This document shows positions 51,986-63,534 of a stretch of DNA of 64,000 nucleotides, in pieces. Both the position numbers and the translations under genes were made by a program. How positions within the stretch are numbered: the stretch's first letter is position 1; every line of letters starts with the position of its first letter. Source of the DNA: Ancylostoma caninum (Eukaryota; Nematoda; Chromadorea; Rhabditida; Ancylostomatidae); NCBI GenBank assembly GCA_037903475.1, contig JBAJFG010000587.1, positions 124,001 through 188,000 on the forward strand. Direction: 5' to 3'. The notes beneath the pieces are model-generated. The model worked only from the letters and a program-made list of their open reading frames with translations. It did not search any database and had not been told where the DNA came from.

Positions 51986-52820
51986 CTTACAATTGCATTT
52001 TTTTTATTTCTACGATATGAATCAATGTATAATTGTCCGGCACCAACCTGCACTTTGAACGACGCATTTTGATGAGATTCTCTTGCTCATGCTAATTTAA
52101 GAGGATCTAGGCTTGACAAGAGAACTAGTTCCTCTCGCTTCACGTCTACGTACGTGCCGCTGCTCACACGGAGAGCAGTGGTTTCTCTAATTCTTCTTGG
52201 AAATATCATTTCATTCAATTTTTGAAGTTCGCGAGCAAATACGGGTAATACGTATACCATAGTGGTCCATCATGATACCATAGTGGTCCATAATAATAAT
52301 ACCATAGTGGTCCATAATGGAAGATTTGTTACAACAAGAAGACGAAAGTATAGATGACAGAGAAGAAGCGGAAGAGAACTAAAGATGAAAACTTCACAAA
52401 ATGCGATGATCAGCCAAAAGAACGTCCTTGGCTACAGAAACGAAACGTTGAAAAGGTCATTTCTAGTTGCTATTATACTGTACCAAGCTTGTTTGTCAGA
52501 ATATGTGAAACAGGCAAATATCAAATTTCAGAGGTTTGTCGTTTCCATCGCAGACTCATTCGAATTAGTACGTTGAAGACAATGGGTTCCATCTTGACGG
52601 CCACCACCGACGAAGGTACTCGCCGCAGGGTTCCAAGTCTCAGAATCTCCTGAAACGTTGCAAAGGAGGAGAATTATTTCAACAGCCGATTTTGAATATG
52701 ACCTCCGTTTTTGTACCATATACGTAAGCAGGTTCATGGGTAACGGTAGGCACAGCCTATAATAGAAAATCAACAGAAAATACGTCAAAGATACCGATAA
52801 CAAGGAAGTTTTATGTCATA
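51986..52820. other. Mostly unassigned; possible 5' exons of the minus gene
   Basis: A minus exon after CAACGTTTCAG (52654) is open in two frames (for example EILRLGTLRRVPSSVVAVKM) to about 52510, and MLSVSLTYFLLIFYYR at 52803 looks like a signal peptide. Three tandem ATACCATAGTGGTCCAT units lie at 52257-52320. None of these could be joined with confidence to 51985. Confidence 0.3.
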
Positions 52821-53830
52821 CTAGCGCCCTTCGGGACGCTAGAAAGTGGGGGGGGGGCAGCCACTTGAGGTAAGTGGAAAAGCTTCACATATGCTAAATG
52901 CTTAGAACATTAGCAATTAAGCAAAACTAATCATTAGCTCACTATTACTTATTACCATTACTTAGGCTTCCTTGCAATGTAACGCCGTTCATTAAGAATT
53001 TTATCTCGCTGCTATCGCAGCGATGGCTGTGGCAGTTATAGCGCATCACCAGAAGAACTTAGCGTGAGCAGAAGCGTGCCTGATCTCCAATGGTCCTCGG
53101 ATTTGTGCAGGTCAGAGGGAACCCGCGTTGCATCAGAACTTCGGCGAGGGGATCCTCTGATTTGGGAAGCGGAGGGAACCCGCGTCGCATGAGGATATTA
53201 AGGGAGGGTGCACTGTGTATGGAAGGTCAGGGGGGACCCGCAGTGCACGGGGATTGCGAGGACCGGATCCTCAGATTTGAGAAGTTCGGAGGGGACCCGC
53301 GCTGCATCAGGACATCAGCGCGGGGATCCCCAGATTTGAGAAGGCGGAGGGCACCCGCGTTGCGCGGCGATTTCGAGGAGTGGGTCCTCTGATTTGGGAA
53401 GGTCGAAGGGACCCGCGTTGCATGAGGATATTAAGGAGAGGGGGCACTGTGTATGGATGATCAGAGGGGGATCCACAGATTTGAGGAGGCCGGAGAGGAC
53501 TCGCGTTGCATAAGGATTTTAAGGAGGTAGTCCTCAGATTTGAGAAGGTCGGAGGGGACCCGCGTTGTAGGGGGATTTCGGGAAGGAGATCCTCTGAATT
53601 GTGAAGGTTAGAGGGAACCTGTATAGCATGGGGATTTTGACGAGGGGATCCCTAATTTGAGAAGCTCCCAGGGAGCCCGCTCTTCATGAGGATTTCAAGG
53701 AAGGGCTACTGTGAGTCGGAAGGGTTGCACGGAATCCACATTTCATGGAAATTTCAATGAGGGGTTCCTCCGGGTTGAGAATCTCCCAGACTATCACCAG
53801 TTCTGGGAATTGGACTTTGGTGTGCGGTCG
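52821..53830 (+). mobile_element. CTAGCG element E4 with ~60-bp minisatellite
   Basis: Begins CTAGCGCCCTTCGGGACGCT at 52821, followed by GTGGGGGGGGGCAGCCACTT GAGG and the AAGCTTCACATATGC segment seen in E2. An array of ~60-bp units from about 53060 to 53780 contains GGGACCCGCGTTGCATGAGG, GATTTGAGAAGG and GGGATCC. The unit differs from those of E1/E2 and the 22.6-kb array. The right end was not found. Confidence 0.7.
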
Positions 53831-54132
53831 TAAGTGTCTATTCTTTTAAAGTATCGTATCAAGTGTGAATTAGGAAAGCAAAGGGTAAGCACATACAAAT
53901 CCCATGCAAATTTTACATTAATTTACACGATCCAAGGAAATACCCATTGTATTACTGGTGAGTTCCTCACCTAATGTTTGAAGTTTCGCCAAACATGAGT
54001 TTTGGCGTTCTCAGGGCAAAGTCTGTACTGAACGCCTCTGCGAGGAAATGTTTTTGCTCTAGAAAGCTGAGCAAACACAGTGGTTCAAAATTAAATACAG
54101 TTTTGAGTCTTCATTGGCTCTTCTTGGCATTC
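53831..54132. other. Unassigned spacer
   Basis: No gene or repeat recognised between the E4 array and the mariner. Confidence 0.4.
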
Positions 54133-54134
54133 TA

Positions 54135-55364
54135 TTAGGTTGTCGCGAAAGTTTCCCGCCGCTCACTTCGAAACCTTACATGTTTCCTCAGGATTGGTTT
54201 GAATATTCCTATCCGAAACGTATATAAAGGTTGGTCAACGGACTACTTACATCTTTCTTCTCTTGTCTTTCGGTTGAGATTATGGCCGAAGAAATCGTCC
54301 TAGACTCGAAGCAGGTTCGACTCTTCCTGCTTTACGAATTCATAAAAAAACAGCAGTGCAAGAGATGCGACAAAAAACATATGTGATGCGATAGGTCCCT
54401 CAACTGTCACTTACGACACGGCCAAAGTTTGGTTTCGGAAGTTCAAAAATGGCGATTTTGACTGGATGATAAACCACGATCTGGTCGACCAGTTGAAGCC
54501 GATCAGGAGCGACTCCTAGAGCTAATTGAAGAGGATCCCCGCCACGATACCCGTGAACTGGCAGATGAACTCCGGTGTCATTACAATACAGTGACCGTTC
54601 ACCTGCGCAGCGCCGGAAAGACGTGGAAGTACGGCGCATGGATAACTCACGATCTGAGTAGTCGCCAGCTCCAGGTGCACAGAGATGCATGCATGAACCT
54701 TTTGACTTTTCGAAGGACTTTCACCTGGCTGGACTACTTGGTTACCGATGATGCGAAAAGGGTCCTTTACGCAAACCACACGAAAAAGCGCCAGTGGCTT
54801 GGACGCGACGAACCTGGGATCCCAACGCCGCAAACAGAACTACACCCTCAGGTATTTGGTGGAACTGCGAAGGAATCATTCACTGGGAACTGTTACCAAT
54901 AAACTCTACTGTTTCCGCCGAAATTTACTGTAAGCAACTGGATTGCGTCACTGCGGCTCTTCGTGGGAAACAAGACAAAGTTTACTTCTTACATGACAAC
55001 GCTCGTCCACACATTGCGAGAGAGACCCAGCAAAAACTGCAGGCCTTAGGATGACATATTCTGGCCCATCCACCGTATTCACTGGATCTAGCGCCCACAG
55101 ACTACCGTCTTTTCTTGTCGTTATCCAATCACCTGAGAGACAGTAAGTTCGACGATTTGGAACAACTCAAAAAGTGGCTCGGCGAGTTTTTTGCATCAAA
55201 ATCTCAGAATTTCTATGCAAGCGGAATCTGCAAGTTACCGGTTGAATGGCAATATGTTGTAGATAATTATGATTCATATGTAGATTAAATATCAGCTGTA
55301 TTGAATAAAAAAATAAAATTGAAAAGAGATCGAATAGAGGCGGGAAACTTTCGCGACAACCTAA
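54135..55364 (+). mobile_element. Full-length mariner with both ends and TA duplication
   Basis: Ends TTAGGTTGTCGCGAAAGTTT and its inverse are ~28 bp, nearly perfect, flanked by TA at 54133-54134 and 55365-55366. Length 1230 bp is normal for mariner. It is the best-preserved member of the lineage whose relics lie inside hAT copies A and B. Inserted in unassigned DNA. Confidence 0.93.
54292..55288 (+). pseudogene. Mariner transposase, frameshifted
   Basis: ATG at 54292 gives MAEEIVLDSKQVRLFLLYEF (HTH region), then a stop at about 54384 and shifts near 54375, 54475 and 54850. The pieces cover the protein: KVWFRKFKNGDFD, DPRHDTRELADEL, the catalytic segment DYLVTDDAKRVLYANHTKKR QWLG, IIHWELLP, VYFLHDNARPH and HPPYSLDLAPTDYRLF. 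The HDN aspartate and the TDY aspartate are 34 residues apart (counting one stop at about 55053), as in D34D mariners. The usual TGDEKW box reads TDDAKR. Transposition function should be lost, but ends may still be mobilised in trans. Confidence 0.92.
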
Positions 55365-57264
55365 TACAGTGTGTTTTTCCGGGAGTAAACATCGCGCGCG
55401 ATCTGATCCATTCCAATAGATCAAGTTCTCTGTCGAAAGACCACTTGAAAGCGGAGGTTCCAGCAATTTGCACGTAGCCTTTGTACTGGGTCCGCAATTG
55501 CACCGATTTTACTCCCGGAAAAACACCCTGTATAATGTACCTACATCTACAAGGCCCAGATGCTGAAAACACCTATGTAGCTCGACATTTCTGAGTGAAA
55601 TATTGAATCAAAGGAACAGGAGAGGTTTTGATTGGTATGAATTCTGTGCTGATAATCTACCGAAGCAACAAAGAATTAGCCTTTAATGGAGGATTATGAA
55701 CTTGTTTTCGCACCCAGTACTGCAACCCTCCAGGATGTAGCAACGCGAGGGATGTTCCACGTCAAGTGCACGATGCACTGAGACCATCAGGAGCCTCATT
55801 CCCTTTAACAAATGATGCTGTAGGTTTACACTACAGACACGAGCATTATGCTGGGAGGAAGGATACAACTCACAACGGAAAGATGTTTCAGAACTAACAA
55901 ACCGGATTTGAGATGAAGCCGAAAAGTGTGTGAGAGATTGTATGCCTTGCTATGAATGAACAGAATGGCGAAGTCTTCTTCTCTTGTGAGTTGGCGAGGG
56001 AACAACTATCCCCTTCGTTGTGGAGAAGTGGTTCCAAGGTAATGTAGGGGAAGAAATATGTCGCCCTCGTAGTACGAGTAGTAGTCAGTATATACTCCCC
56101 CCCCCCCTCCCGGTCCTCTTCCGTCGCCCGTGTGAAAGATAACATTCACGACAACCTTCACTTTTGCGAAAGTTGTCTCTCTACTGCTCCAGCTATGCCT
56201 CGTACACCAAAGTATGGTGTACGAGGAGAGATTTTCGGAGTGGAGATTTTCTTATGCATCGTGTTTATTTGGTTGGAAAAGATGCTCAGAGACCAGACGG
56301 CAGTTTACAACTTGAAATGTAGTCACATGTCAAACTGGCCAGTGACACTGTCATTTTGAGTACGAATTTGGACTTCATTTGACTGTAATGGCCTCCTCCT
56401 ACCACCATTTAATTCTTTAAGGACAGTAGGGGCCATAGTGTTAGGATTTGGAGAAAGAATAAATGATTGAAACGCGTCAGGTAAAATTTGGAGCAGGAGT
56501 ATGCAAACAAACTGAACCGAACTGGAGCAAACAATTTCTTATGAGAAGGAAAATTCAGAGTGTTGATTGCTTTTTGAAAGCAACTATGCTTACATTAGCG
56601 ACTGGATTGATTAGACGCTGAACTTGCGGCGTGTTGTGAAAAAATACTGATCTCAGACGAGAACAAGACCTTCAGATCTTCTTAAAAGAGGCAACAATTT
56701 TGTCTTTCCGTTGCACCACATATGTTGAATTAAACAAATGCGTGGACAAACTGTTCACTGAAGTCAGATTTGGTGTTTAACTGCTGTAGCGACTGGACGG
56801 AGTTAAAGGTTGGACTATCAATTTCAGATCTGGACAGTGGTGTTGGTTAATCAAAGAAGTGCAGTCGTTCTCAATCATCCTTGCATCACACAACCCCGCC
56901 CGTCTGCTGAGCGGCGCCGCATTTTTTCATTTCGCATTATTTTTAAGAACTGACTGGTGCTTTGTACTCGTTCCATAGAAGGAAGAGAATTTTTGTGATT
57001 CGCTGGTATAACACGGACGACTTTCTTGCAGGGACGCGTAGTACTACAACTGATATCCTTTTTGAATTGGGTTTCGAGATGTGCGGGATCTTCCGGTTTC
57101 TTACTGTTTTTGATTTCCGGTGGAAACCGAATTTATTAATGCTGTTTGGGGGCATGTGCATCCAGTTATAGCATGTGCCATCAAGTAAAGAAGACAGGAC
57201 CGATCTATTGCGCACATTGAGGTCGTTTCCTCGGCATGTTGGCAGAAAGTAGCGGAGATGTGCT
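55365..57264. other. Unassigned DNA
   Basis: A pair of inverted 20-mers (CAGGGTGTTTTTCCGGGAGT type) at about 55367-55390 and 55512-55532 frames a ~165-bp block, possibly a small MITE: the outer parts read GTGTTTTTCCGGGAGTAAA and TTTACTCCCGGAAAAACAC. A 122-codon minus frame at 56943-57311 overlaps the end of the RTE fragment and shows no clear domain. An 11-bp C run lies at 56097-56107. Confidence 0.35.
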
Positions 57265-58850
57265 TCACAGTAGTTGATAAACTTTTCGAAAGTTTTGAAC
57301 ATAATCTGCATGGAGCAGTGTGTATGGAGAGACTCTCAGGAGATGTTTTACCACTGTGTCAAGTGTCATAATAAAGAGGAATGGGCTCAATGGTGATCCT
57401 TGGTGCGCCACCACTACTACACCGAGCCTTGTGATGTGACCTACTGATCTTGTGATGTTATTGAAAAGCGTGGTCAGCCATCGCAGGCTTAGTTCGCCGA
57501 GTGGTTGCATCGGCCCAGTTACTGGTTACGCAGAGATCTTCTCCTTCATTGGGAAGATTTCCATCGGATTCTAATCGACTCGATAAAAATTGGCAAATTC
57601 GAGCAGATTCCGTTTATTTTACGGGTATTTGTTCCGGAAATGAATTTCCGAAATAAGTACACGTAAAATAAGCGGAATCTGCTCGAAATATGCTCTCAAC
57701 CGCTCCTTGACTGCAAGATCTCTGAAGACTTAACCATCCTCTTAACAGCTCTGACCTCAGTCACATCTAAGGATGCTCAGTGTCTCGCTTTCGCCAGTCG
57801 CAGCTCGTGATTTTCAGACTGTGAGCTTTCTAGCTTATCGTAGTGGTCGCATAGCGGCGTTTTTTTTGTACGAGCTATTGCAGCCTTTGCCTCCTTCTTT
57901 ACTGAGTCTGTGCCGATAGTGACTTGGTCTTCTGCCGGGCTTTGTAAGCATCCTTCTTAGCCTCAACGATCTTCTACAGGTCGTCACTCCAGAACGGTTT
58001 TGCCTTATCTTCTGTACTTCCACCACTAGTTTCTCCTAATATGCCTCTTGCGCACGCCATGATAGTAGTTGCTGCGCTGGAAAACACAGAGTCTATGAAA
58101 CCGTAGGTATTTGGCAAACCGGCAGCAAGAATTTTCTCATGCAATGTCTTCCGTGCTCCACCTGCCAATTTCCACCACCATATGCGTGGCTCTGCTCTAG
58201 CTTACTTCAGTTCCTTAAGGGGTTTTCACAGTTTTGACGCGCCGCGCCATATTCCATAGGCAGCGTCAACGTAGTGCGAGTTCGCTCGCAGCGTCAACTG
58301 CCGCTAAGGGGGTGGGGGTGCTTTCACAGCTCAATGATCCTCTCACCTTCCGGATTTCCATTTCCGAAACCTCTTCCTCCATGTACTCTTTCGACGCCCC
58401 TTCTATCCTACATGGCCACTGAAATCTCCTGCAATCGTCAAGTAGTCACTTTCGGGAGCACGAGGATGCTACCTACAGCCACATTGTGGAACATATACGG
58501 ACACCACCGTCAGGGAGCCTTCGTAGCGATTCGAAGAGAAATTATCGTGTTCGATTCACAGACAAGACATGTTCTTTTAGGAGTCCAGACACTACTCCTT
58601 GTCTCAAGTCCGAACAGCTTGATGCCGTATCCGCTCTCCTGGCCTTGGACTCTTTCCATTCCGTCTTCTGCATTCAAAGACTACGAAACCTTCTCCTTTT
58701 CATGAAATCTGGAGATCCCTCGTCTTGCCGATCAGAGTTCCGATGCTCAAGGACTCAACGTAACTTAGCGTCTTTAGCCGAGGTCGCTCGCCCCTCGGTA
58801 GCCCTCGTTCGGCAACCAAAAAAGGCGGGCGGGGCTCCTGTAGGTCACTT
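57265..58850 (-). pseudogene. RTE LINE, endonuclease plus RT remnant
   Basis: From 58850 down: the endonuclease start LSIGTLIGKTRDL, AEDGMERVQGQESGYGIKLF, then DRRGVERVHGGRGFGNGNPE GERIIEL, characteristic of RTE apurinic-type endonucleases. The linker follows at 58168-57974 (GGARKTLHEKILAAGLPN, CARGILGETSGG, KPFWSDDL) and RT motifs at about 57430-57330 (HQGSPLSPFLFIMTLDTVVK, then LLHADYV in place of the catalytic YADD). RT palm sequence between about 57550 and 57830 is largely missing. Many stops and shifts; inactive. Opposite strand to the RTE fragment at 41.4 kb. Confidence 0.85.
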
Positions 58851-58930
58851 TCGGTGATGTCCTAGCATTTATTCCAATTCACATTGACCATATCATATTT
58901 ATGTGACAATGGTCTCCATCAGCCGGCCTG

Positions 58931-59212
58931 TCATCCTGGGCCTGAGGTTGGAAAAAACGAAAAATAAGAGGTTGCTTTGGTCATCGTGCGAATCTCACAC
59001 CACGTGGCGACGACCTTGTTTATAGACGTGGTCCTGAATCGCCTCTTCCAGTTGGCCGACATTCTCTCTCTTGCAAGCATTTTATAGGTCGTGAGGTGCC
59101 ACCTCAATGCCCACTGCGAAACGTAGGCCAAAATAGGATCATTCATGGTTCGCTCGGTCACCATATCAATGAAACTGCGATGGATATCGTCTGTGACATC
59201 GTTACATCTCAT
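58931..59212 (-). CDS. Unidentified 93-codon frame 5' of the RTE
   Basis: Composition is protein-like (DIHRSFIDMVTERTMNDPIL, SQWALRWHLTTYKMLARERM) and it directly precedes the RTE endonuclease on the same strand, so it may be part of the LINE 5' region. No domain recognised. Confidence 0.28.
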   Translation of the reverse strand: MRCNDVTDDIHRSFIDMVTERTMNDPILAYVSQWALRWHLTTYKMLARERMSANWKRRFRTTSINKVVATWCEIRTMTKATSYFSFFPTSGPG

Positions 59213-59849
59213 CTGAGAAAGATGCTCTGTTGATCATTTCTTCAGCCAAACTTGGCTGAGGAGGGTATAATATGGGCGTTGGGCCATCATTGGCAGTTAG
59301 TTCTGAATCGAGGATTTCGTTAAGTGCTGCCTTCTCAAGTGCTTCTTAGAGTATGCTCTATAGCTGAAAAGGGGTTGTGAACAAAATCATAGATTCATTC
59401 CATGTCACAACTCATCCAGTTGGAAAACATACTCTCTCATACCTTCTGAATGCTGATGCTTACCACTCCCGCGGAATTATTGCGACGATTGTTGGGCCTC
59501 CAAAATACTAGAGACATCAGGCATGAAAGTTGGGGCTCGCGGATGCCGCCTTCGAAAATAAGAGCACCAACCTAGTTGTTACATTCTGGAGTTAACAGCC
59601 TCAGAAGAGTTACTATGTACGCCATCGCGACCATTATTTTAAGGCTTCCTTGCGTCAGTTGCGGCTCACGTTCCATTCATACTCTTTGTCATCGCCGACA
59701 AATTCTGATTTAGCTCATCACAGATCTTACTCTAACCTATTCTCATATTTGAAGGAATCCATACGAATTCGAGAATGCACTGGAGGAATTTATTCGGGTG
59801 ATATCAGTCATCACATCAATCATTATTCGTAATTGCGGTATATCGCTGC
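59213..59849. other. Unassigned DNA
   Basis: No gene or repeat recognised, except that 59770 onward is homologous to the 3' flank of gene copy A at about 28230. Confidence 0.4.
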
Positions 59850-60476
59850 CTATAAGCTATTCAGTAGACTAAATTCATCTGGTGTGAACTGATTAAGGCG
59901 CTTCATGAAGGAGCATCTGTGTAGATCAAAGCACCCTAAACGATAAAATGAAGGAGTTGTCGTGGCACGAGATAACTGCAGATGTACTCACCCACAATGT
60001 AGACATTTCCAGTTATGTACGTCATATTACAGCGTTTATAGGTCCATTCCGGAACGGTGAGTTTGTTAGGGGAGAGATCTTGGCGGAAAGGTGACTTCCA
60101 CTGAGAATGTGTTAATTAACTATTCAACTTAACTTAACAACTTAAACTAACTAAGTTAACTAAGCTAATATGGTAACTTAATTAACTTAAGTTGATTAGG
60201 TTAACTCATTCACTTAATTGACCTAATTTGAAGTTAAGCTCATTAAGTTAAATTATTAACTAACTTAAGTTTGAGACAGGAAACTGTGCGAATTGCCAAG
60301 ATGATGAGGCTTCACCTAACGAACCCTCACTCTTTTGAATCAGGGAGAGCACATACCTTGTAAAACTTAGAGTAGCGCATGTTGAGTACTACATGATTGA
60401 AACGCCGACCATACAGACCGAACTCTGCTTCTTTCTCCTCCACCGAGATCAGATTACCTCCCAAAACTGCAAGAGA
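59850..60476 (-). CDS. Duplicated multi-exon gene, copy B (family unknown)
   Basis: Exons 60476-60357, 60100-59992 and 59935-59850 with CTCTTGCAG, ACTCAG-type and CGTTTAG acceptors and GTATGT and GTGAGT donors; phases agree. Exon 1 here reads LGGNLISVEEKEAEFGLYGR, RFNHVVLNMRYSKFYK, exon 2 WKSPFRQDLSPNKLTVPEWT, YKRCNMTYITGNVYIVG, exon 3 GCFDLHRCSFMKRLNQFTPD, EFSLLNSL-stop. GGNLISVEEKEAEF is reminiscent of a C-type lectin segment, but the rest does not match that fold, so no assignment is made. Homology to copy A reaches about 60980, where 5' exons probably lie. All three exons are free of stops, so copy B may still be functional. Confidence 0.62.
60105..60275. repeat. TTAAC/AACTTA low-complexity expansion in an intron
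   Basis: Degenerate AACTTA/TAAGTT repeats, many of them inverted, fill the intron between exons 1 and 2 of gene copy B. The same intron of copy A has just one ATTAACTTAGA at about 28551, the likely seed. Confidence 0.75.
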
Positions 60477-60984
60477 TATAGCTCACTCGTAACAGCAGAG
60501 TATTTTTTACCCTCTTCTGTAAAACGATCACCAAGCTATTCCTTCATAGGGAGTGAACAACTGTGAAATAGTCTCCTGGTTCTCGTGTTATAGCAAAGAG
60601 AATTAATCAAAACCAAGGCGCAAACCGCCCTCTTGCTATCGTGCACTTCACATATAGGCGGCTCAGGAAAGAAATGGTATTGGTGCATTCACAGACTGGA
60701 GGCAGGCTGTGCGGTTGTGCACTATCAAGCATACTTGATGTTGATTGAAAACTACCGCATCTCAGTCAATGCTCCTTCTAAACGTACCGAATACCGGTTG
60801 GATTGACTATAAATAGAGGGACAATCATTTTCCATATCATTTTCACGTCTCCAAAGAAAGCTAGGCGTACACATAATCCCCTTCTGAGACATAGCAAACC
60901 TAACAAACAAACGACCGGAATACCGCTTTGCCACCATCGGCTGAAAAATTGCCAAGAGACCTAGAGTCTAAGTTCTAAATATGG

Positions 60985-62040
60985 AGGCTTATGTTTTACT
61001 TCCTATTACTGTGGATCGCCAATACAACTGTGCTCAAACTCCTTCACCTCTTAAGGACGTCAGTGGCTGGAGAATTTTGTGTTCTTGCTGAACTCAGAAA
61101 ACCTACCTGAAAATTCGTCGAATATAATGAAATGTCCTTCTGAAAATGAGAATGTTTTGGAATTTTCTTTCAGAAAGACGCGATATATGCAACTAAATAA
61201 GCTACTATACTACTGGCACAGCCTTGCCTTCGTAACATTGGCTTGGATGCGGTAACAACTTTGGAAAAATGAAGAGCAAGTAACGAGGAATTGGCAATGG
61301 AGGTTCCAGCACTGTGTTAGAAATTAATCTTTTTCACTTACAAGAAATGGGCTTGTACCTGCAAATTATGGCCATTCCGAGTAAGGTTTAGCCGGTACAA
61401 AGAGTGGCATGTAGATTTGGGTATGTATCATCGTGAGGGGGAGAAGGGCGTAACCAGACTGCTGTAATTGGCAAAACTAATCAATACTTCAATGATGGCA
61501 GCTTGGTGATGCCGCTCCTCCCTCATGATGATACACACCCGGTAGATTTCCATCCTTGCCTGCCTGGTTTTGCGAAAAGTGGTCAAAAGTTGACATTCAC
61601 TTCTGATGGTCATACTGTGGAGAACTCGTTCTTCGAGCCACTTCACCCTGTGATATTGTCTCCAACACCTCAATACTATTTATTGTGAATGGTATGTCTT
61701 GATGACTATGCAGACATAATTTGACGCATCATCGATCCCACTGCAGCTTCCAACCACATGCTGCCTACGTCCATCACTGGGCGCTTTAATTAGCCACTCC
61801 TACTCCACACATTTGTGCAGTGTTCCGAGTTGTCCTTGCTTTACAGGCTATGCGATGGAATCATGTTTGAAAATGAAACTGTTCTCTGATCTTCAAGCAC
61901 TTCCACAAGGGTTGCTGTCGAGCAATAGAATGAAAGCTGATGAAAAAAAAAACAAGGAAGTGATTCTGAATAGGCAAGCATGTGCCTTCATATTGAAAGG
62001 AGTGAAAACGATTTAGTGATGAACTGTACATCGTTGTATT
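60985..62040. other. Unassigned DNA with ambiguous exon-like frames
   Basis: 61503-61688 (plus) reads DFHPCLPGFAKSGQKLTFTS and 61428-61673 (minus) is also open; neither has splice support that decides the strand. No paralogue in the window. Confidence 0.25.
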
Positions 62041-62335
62041 ATATCTTGCCATGCAATTGCCTGGTCTAAGAAAGCGCATACCTAGGAACATTGTGGTCCA
62101 GTGCGACGACTGCTGCCCAAAAGGCAAGTTTTCGCACCTCCCTGAGATCGTCTTTCGCACATAAGTGGAGATCACAAGGATGTAGTTCAAGCGATGACAA
62201 GCATTTGGTTATATTTTGGTTATAAGTCAGTTTACCAACGAAACCGGCAGTTGTTTCAGGCAGTCGTCGCAATGGACCACAGTGTTCCTAGGTATGCGCC
62301 TTCTAAATAAAACAAGGCAATGGCATGACACGACC
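62041..62335. repeat. Inverted pair of exon-like blocks
   Basis: 62045-62165 (minus: KDDLREVRKLAFWAAVVALD, HNVP, donor CCTAG/GTATGC) and 62252-62335 (plus) are inverted copies about 85 bp apart, both related to 32430-32560. So the block exists three times in the window. Confidence 0.6.
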
Positions 62336-62340
62336 CAACG

Positions 62341-62544
62341 ATGTACAGTTCATTGCTATTGATAAATAATCCTTTTACGATCAGCCCGTTTTCTGTTTCG
62401 AATGAAGTGTATATTCCAGAACAATTTTGGGGCGAAACTGTATCAGAACTGTATACTGCACATCTTATTGCAGCTATTCAGTTGATATCAGATGTATGGA
62501 ACAGTTCCGATGATGTATTAGCTGCTGCAGAACTAGGTGCGTAA
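62341..62544 (+). CDS. Possible exon, unidentified
   Basis: Protein-like frame IPEQFWGETVSELYTAHLIA, AIQLISDVWNSSDDVLAAAE L ending at a good G/GTGCGTAAG donor (62539). An acceptor TATATTCCAG lies at about 62420. The sequence is an insertion relative to the paralogous region at 32.57 kb. Family unknown. Confidence 0.33.
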   Translation: MYSSLLLINNPFTISPFSVSNEVYIPEQFWGETVSELYTAHLIAAIQLISDVWNSSDDVLAAAELGA

Positions 62545-62646
62545 GTAGTGTGTTCTAACCCTTTTTGTAACTTTATCCGGGGTTAAAGGTGCAAACACAA
62601 AAATGCAGAGATGAAGAGATGAAGATAACAGAGATGGAGTACGCAC

Positions 62647-63235
62647 CAGTTTGGCTGCCGTTTTTTCTCCCGATTCCGTCTCGAGCAAGCATTGAGTTAC
62701 CCGCGGAAAAATTTTAAGACTCAACATTTCTATTATCCAAGAAATTCGAACTCCTGTTCAGATCTGACGATTTATTTCTGTCCCTTGACTCTAGCCACTG
62801 TGAAAAGCACGATGATAGCAGTCAAAGTTAAGTGTTCAGCAGAAATGTGCCTAATTCACATGACCCATTTTAGTTCCACCACAGATGGATTTAAAGCTTT
62901 CTTAGAAGCTAGGAAAAACCCATGGAAACGCAGATTTGATTTTTCTTAATCCAGTGTTGACTGAGGATATTTTAGTAGGCGTTTAAGAGGGAGCCAAAAT
63001 ACAGCCCCATCACATACTCTAACTCTGTGTTGATTGCTCATTCTAGATACGTGAAAATTTCTGTGGTCGGTATTTAAAATATGCGGCCACCACTGTGTAT
63101 GATGTACGAATACGAAATGATCTTACCGATGTTCGCACTATCAAAGTCGGATTTCTTTAATGTGGTGTCCAGATCGGGACATAAGGCAAGGGTTGTTGCG
63201 ATGCACAAAGCCACAAGAGCCATGAAAGATTCCAT
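62647..63235 (-). CDS. Small secreted-protein gene, copy C3
   Basis: Exon 1 is 63235-63127: MESFMALVALCIATTLALCP (signal peptide), DLDTTLKKSDFDSANI, donor GTAAGA. Exon 2 ends at 62647 (VTQCLLETESGEKTAAKL, donor GTGCGT). The acceptor found in C1 (TTGAG) is changed to CCGCGG here, so splicing may differ or fail. Third exon not resolved. Paralogue of C1 and C2. Confidence 0.52.
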
Positions 63236-63534
63236 CCTTTTGTCTCGTTCAACTATTTTCGCGATAGACAATCTGAAATGCATCAGTATTCCAAGCAGGA
63301 GTTATGTGCTTGCAATGAAATTGAAATTTCTGCCTCTTTTTCTTCCTTGACAAATTCGTATGAACTGGAAAGTTTGGCAGAAAATAGATGCACGTAATAT
63401 GCCTGGACTACTACAAAACTAATAGTTATCACTAACCACTGCGCAACGTATGCAAAATTTTCCTGAAAGCAGCAATTTTCCTCGCTATGCAGCTAGGTTA
63501 CGAGTACAGCGCTCTTGCATGCGTTCGACGCGTG

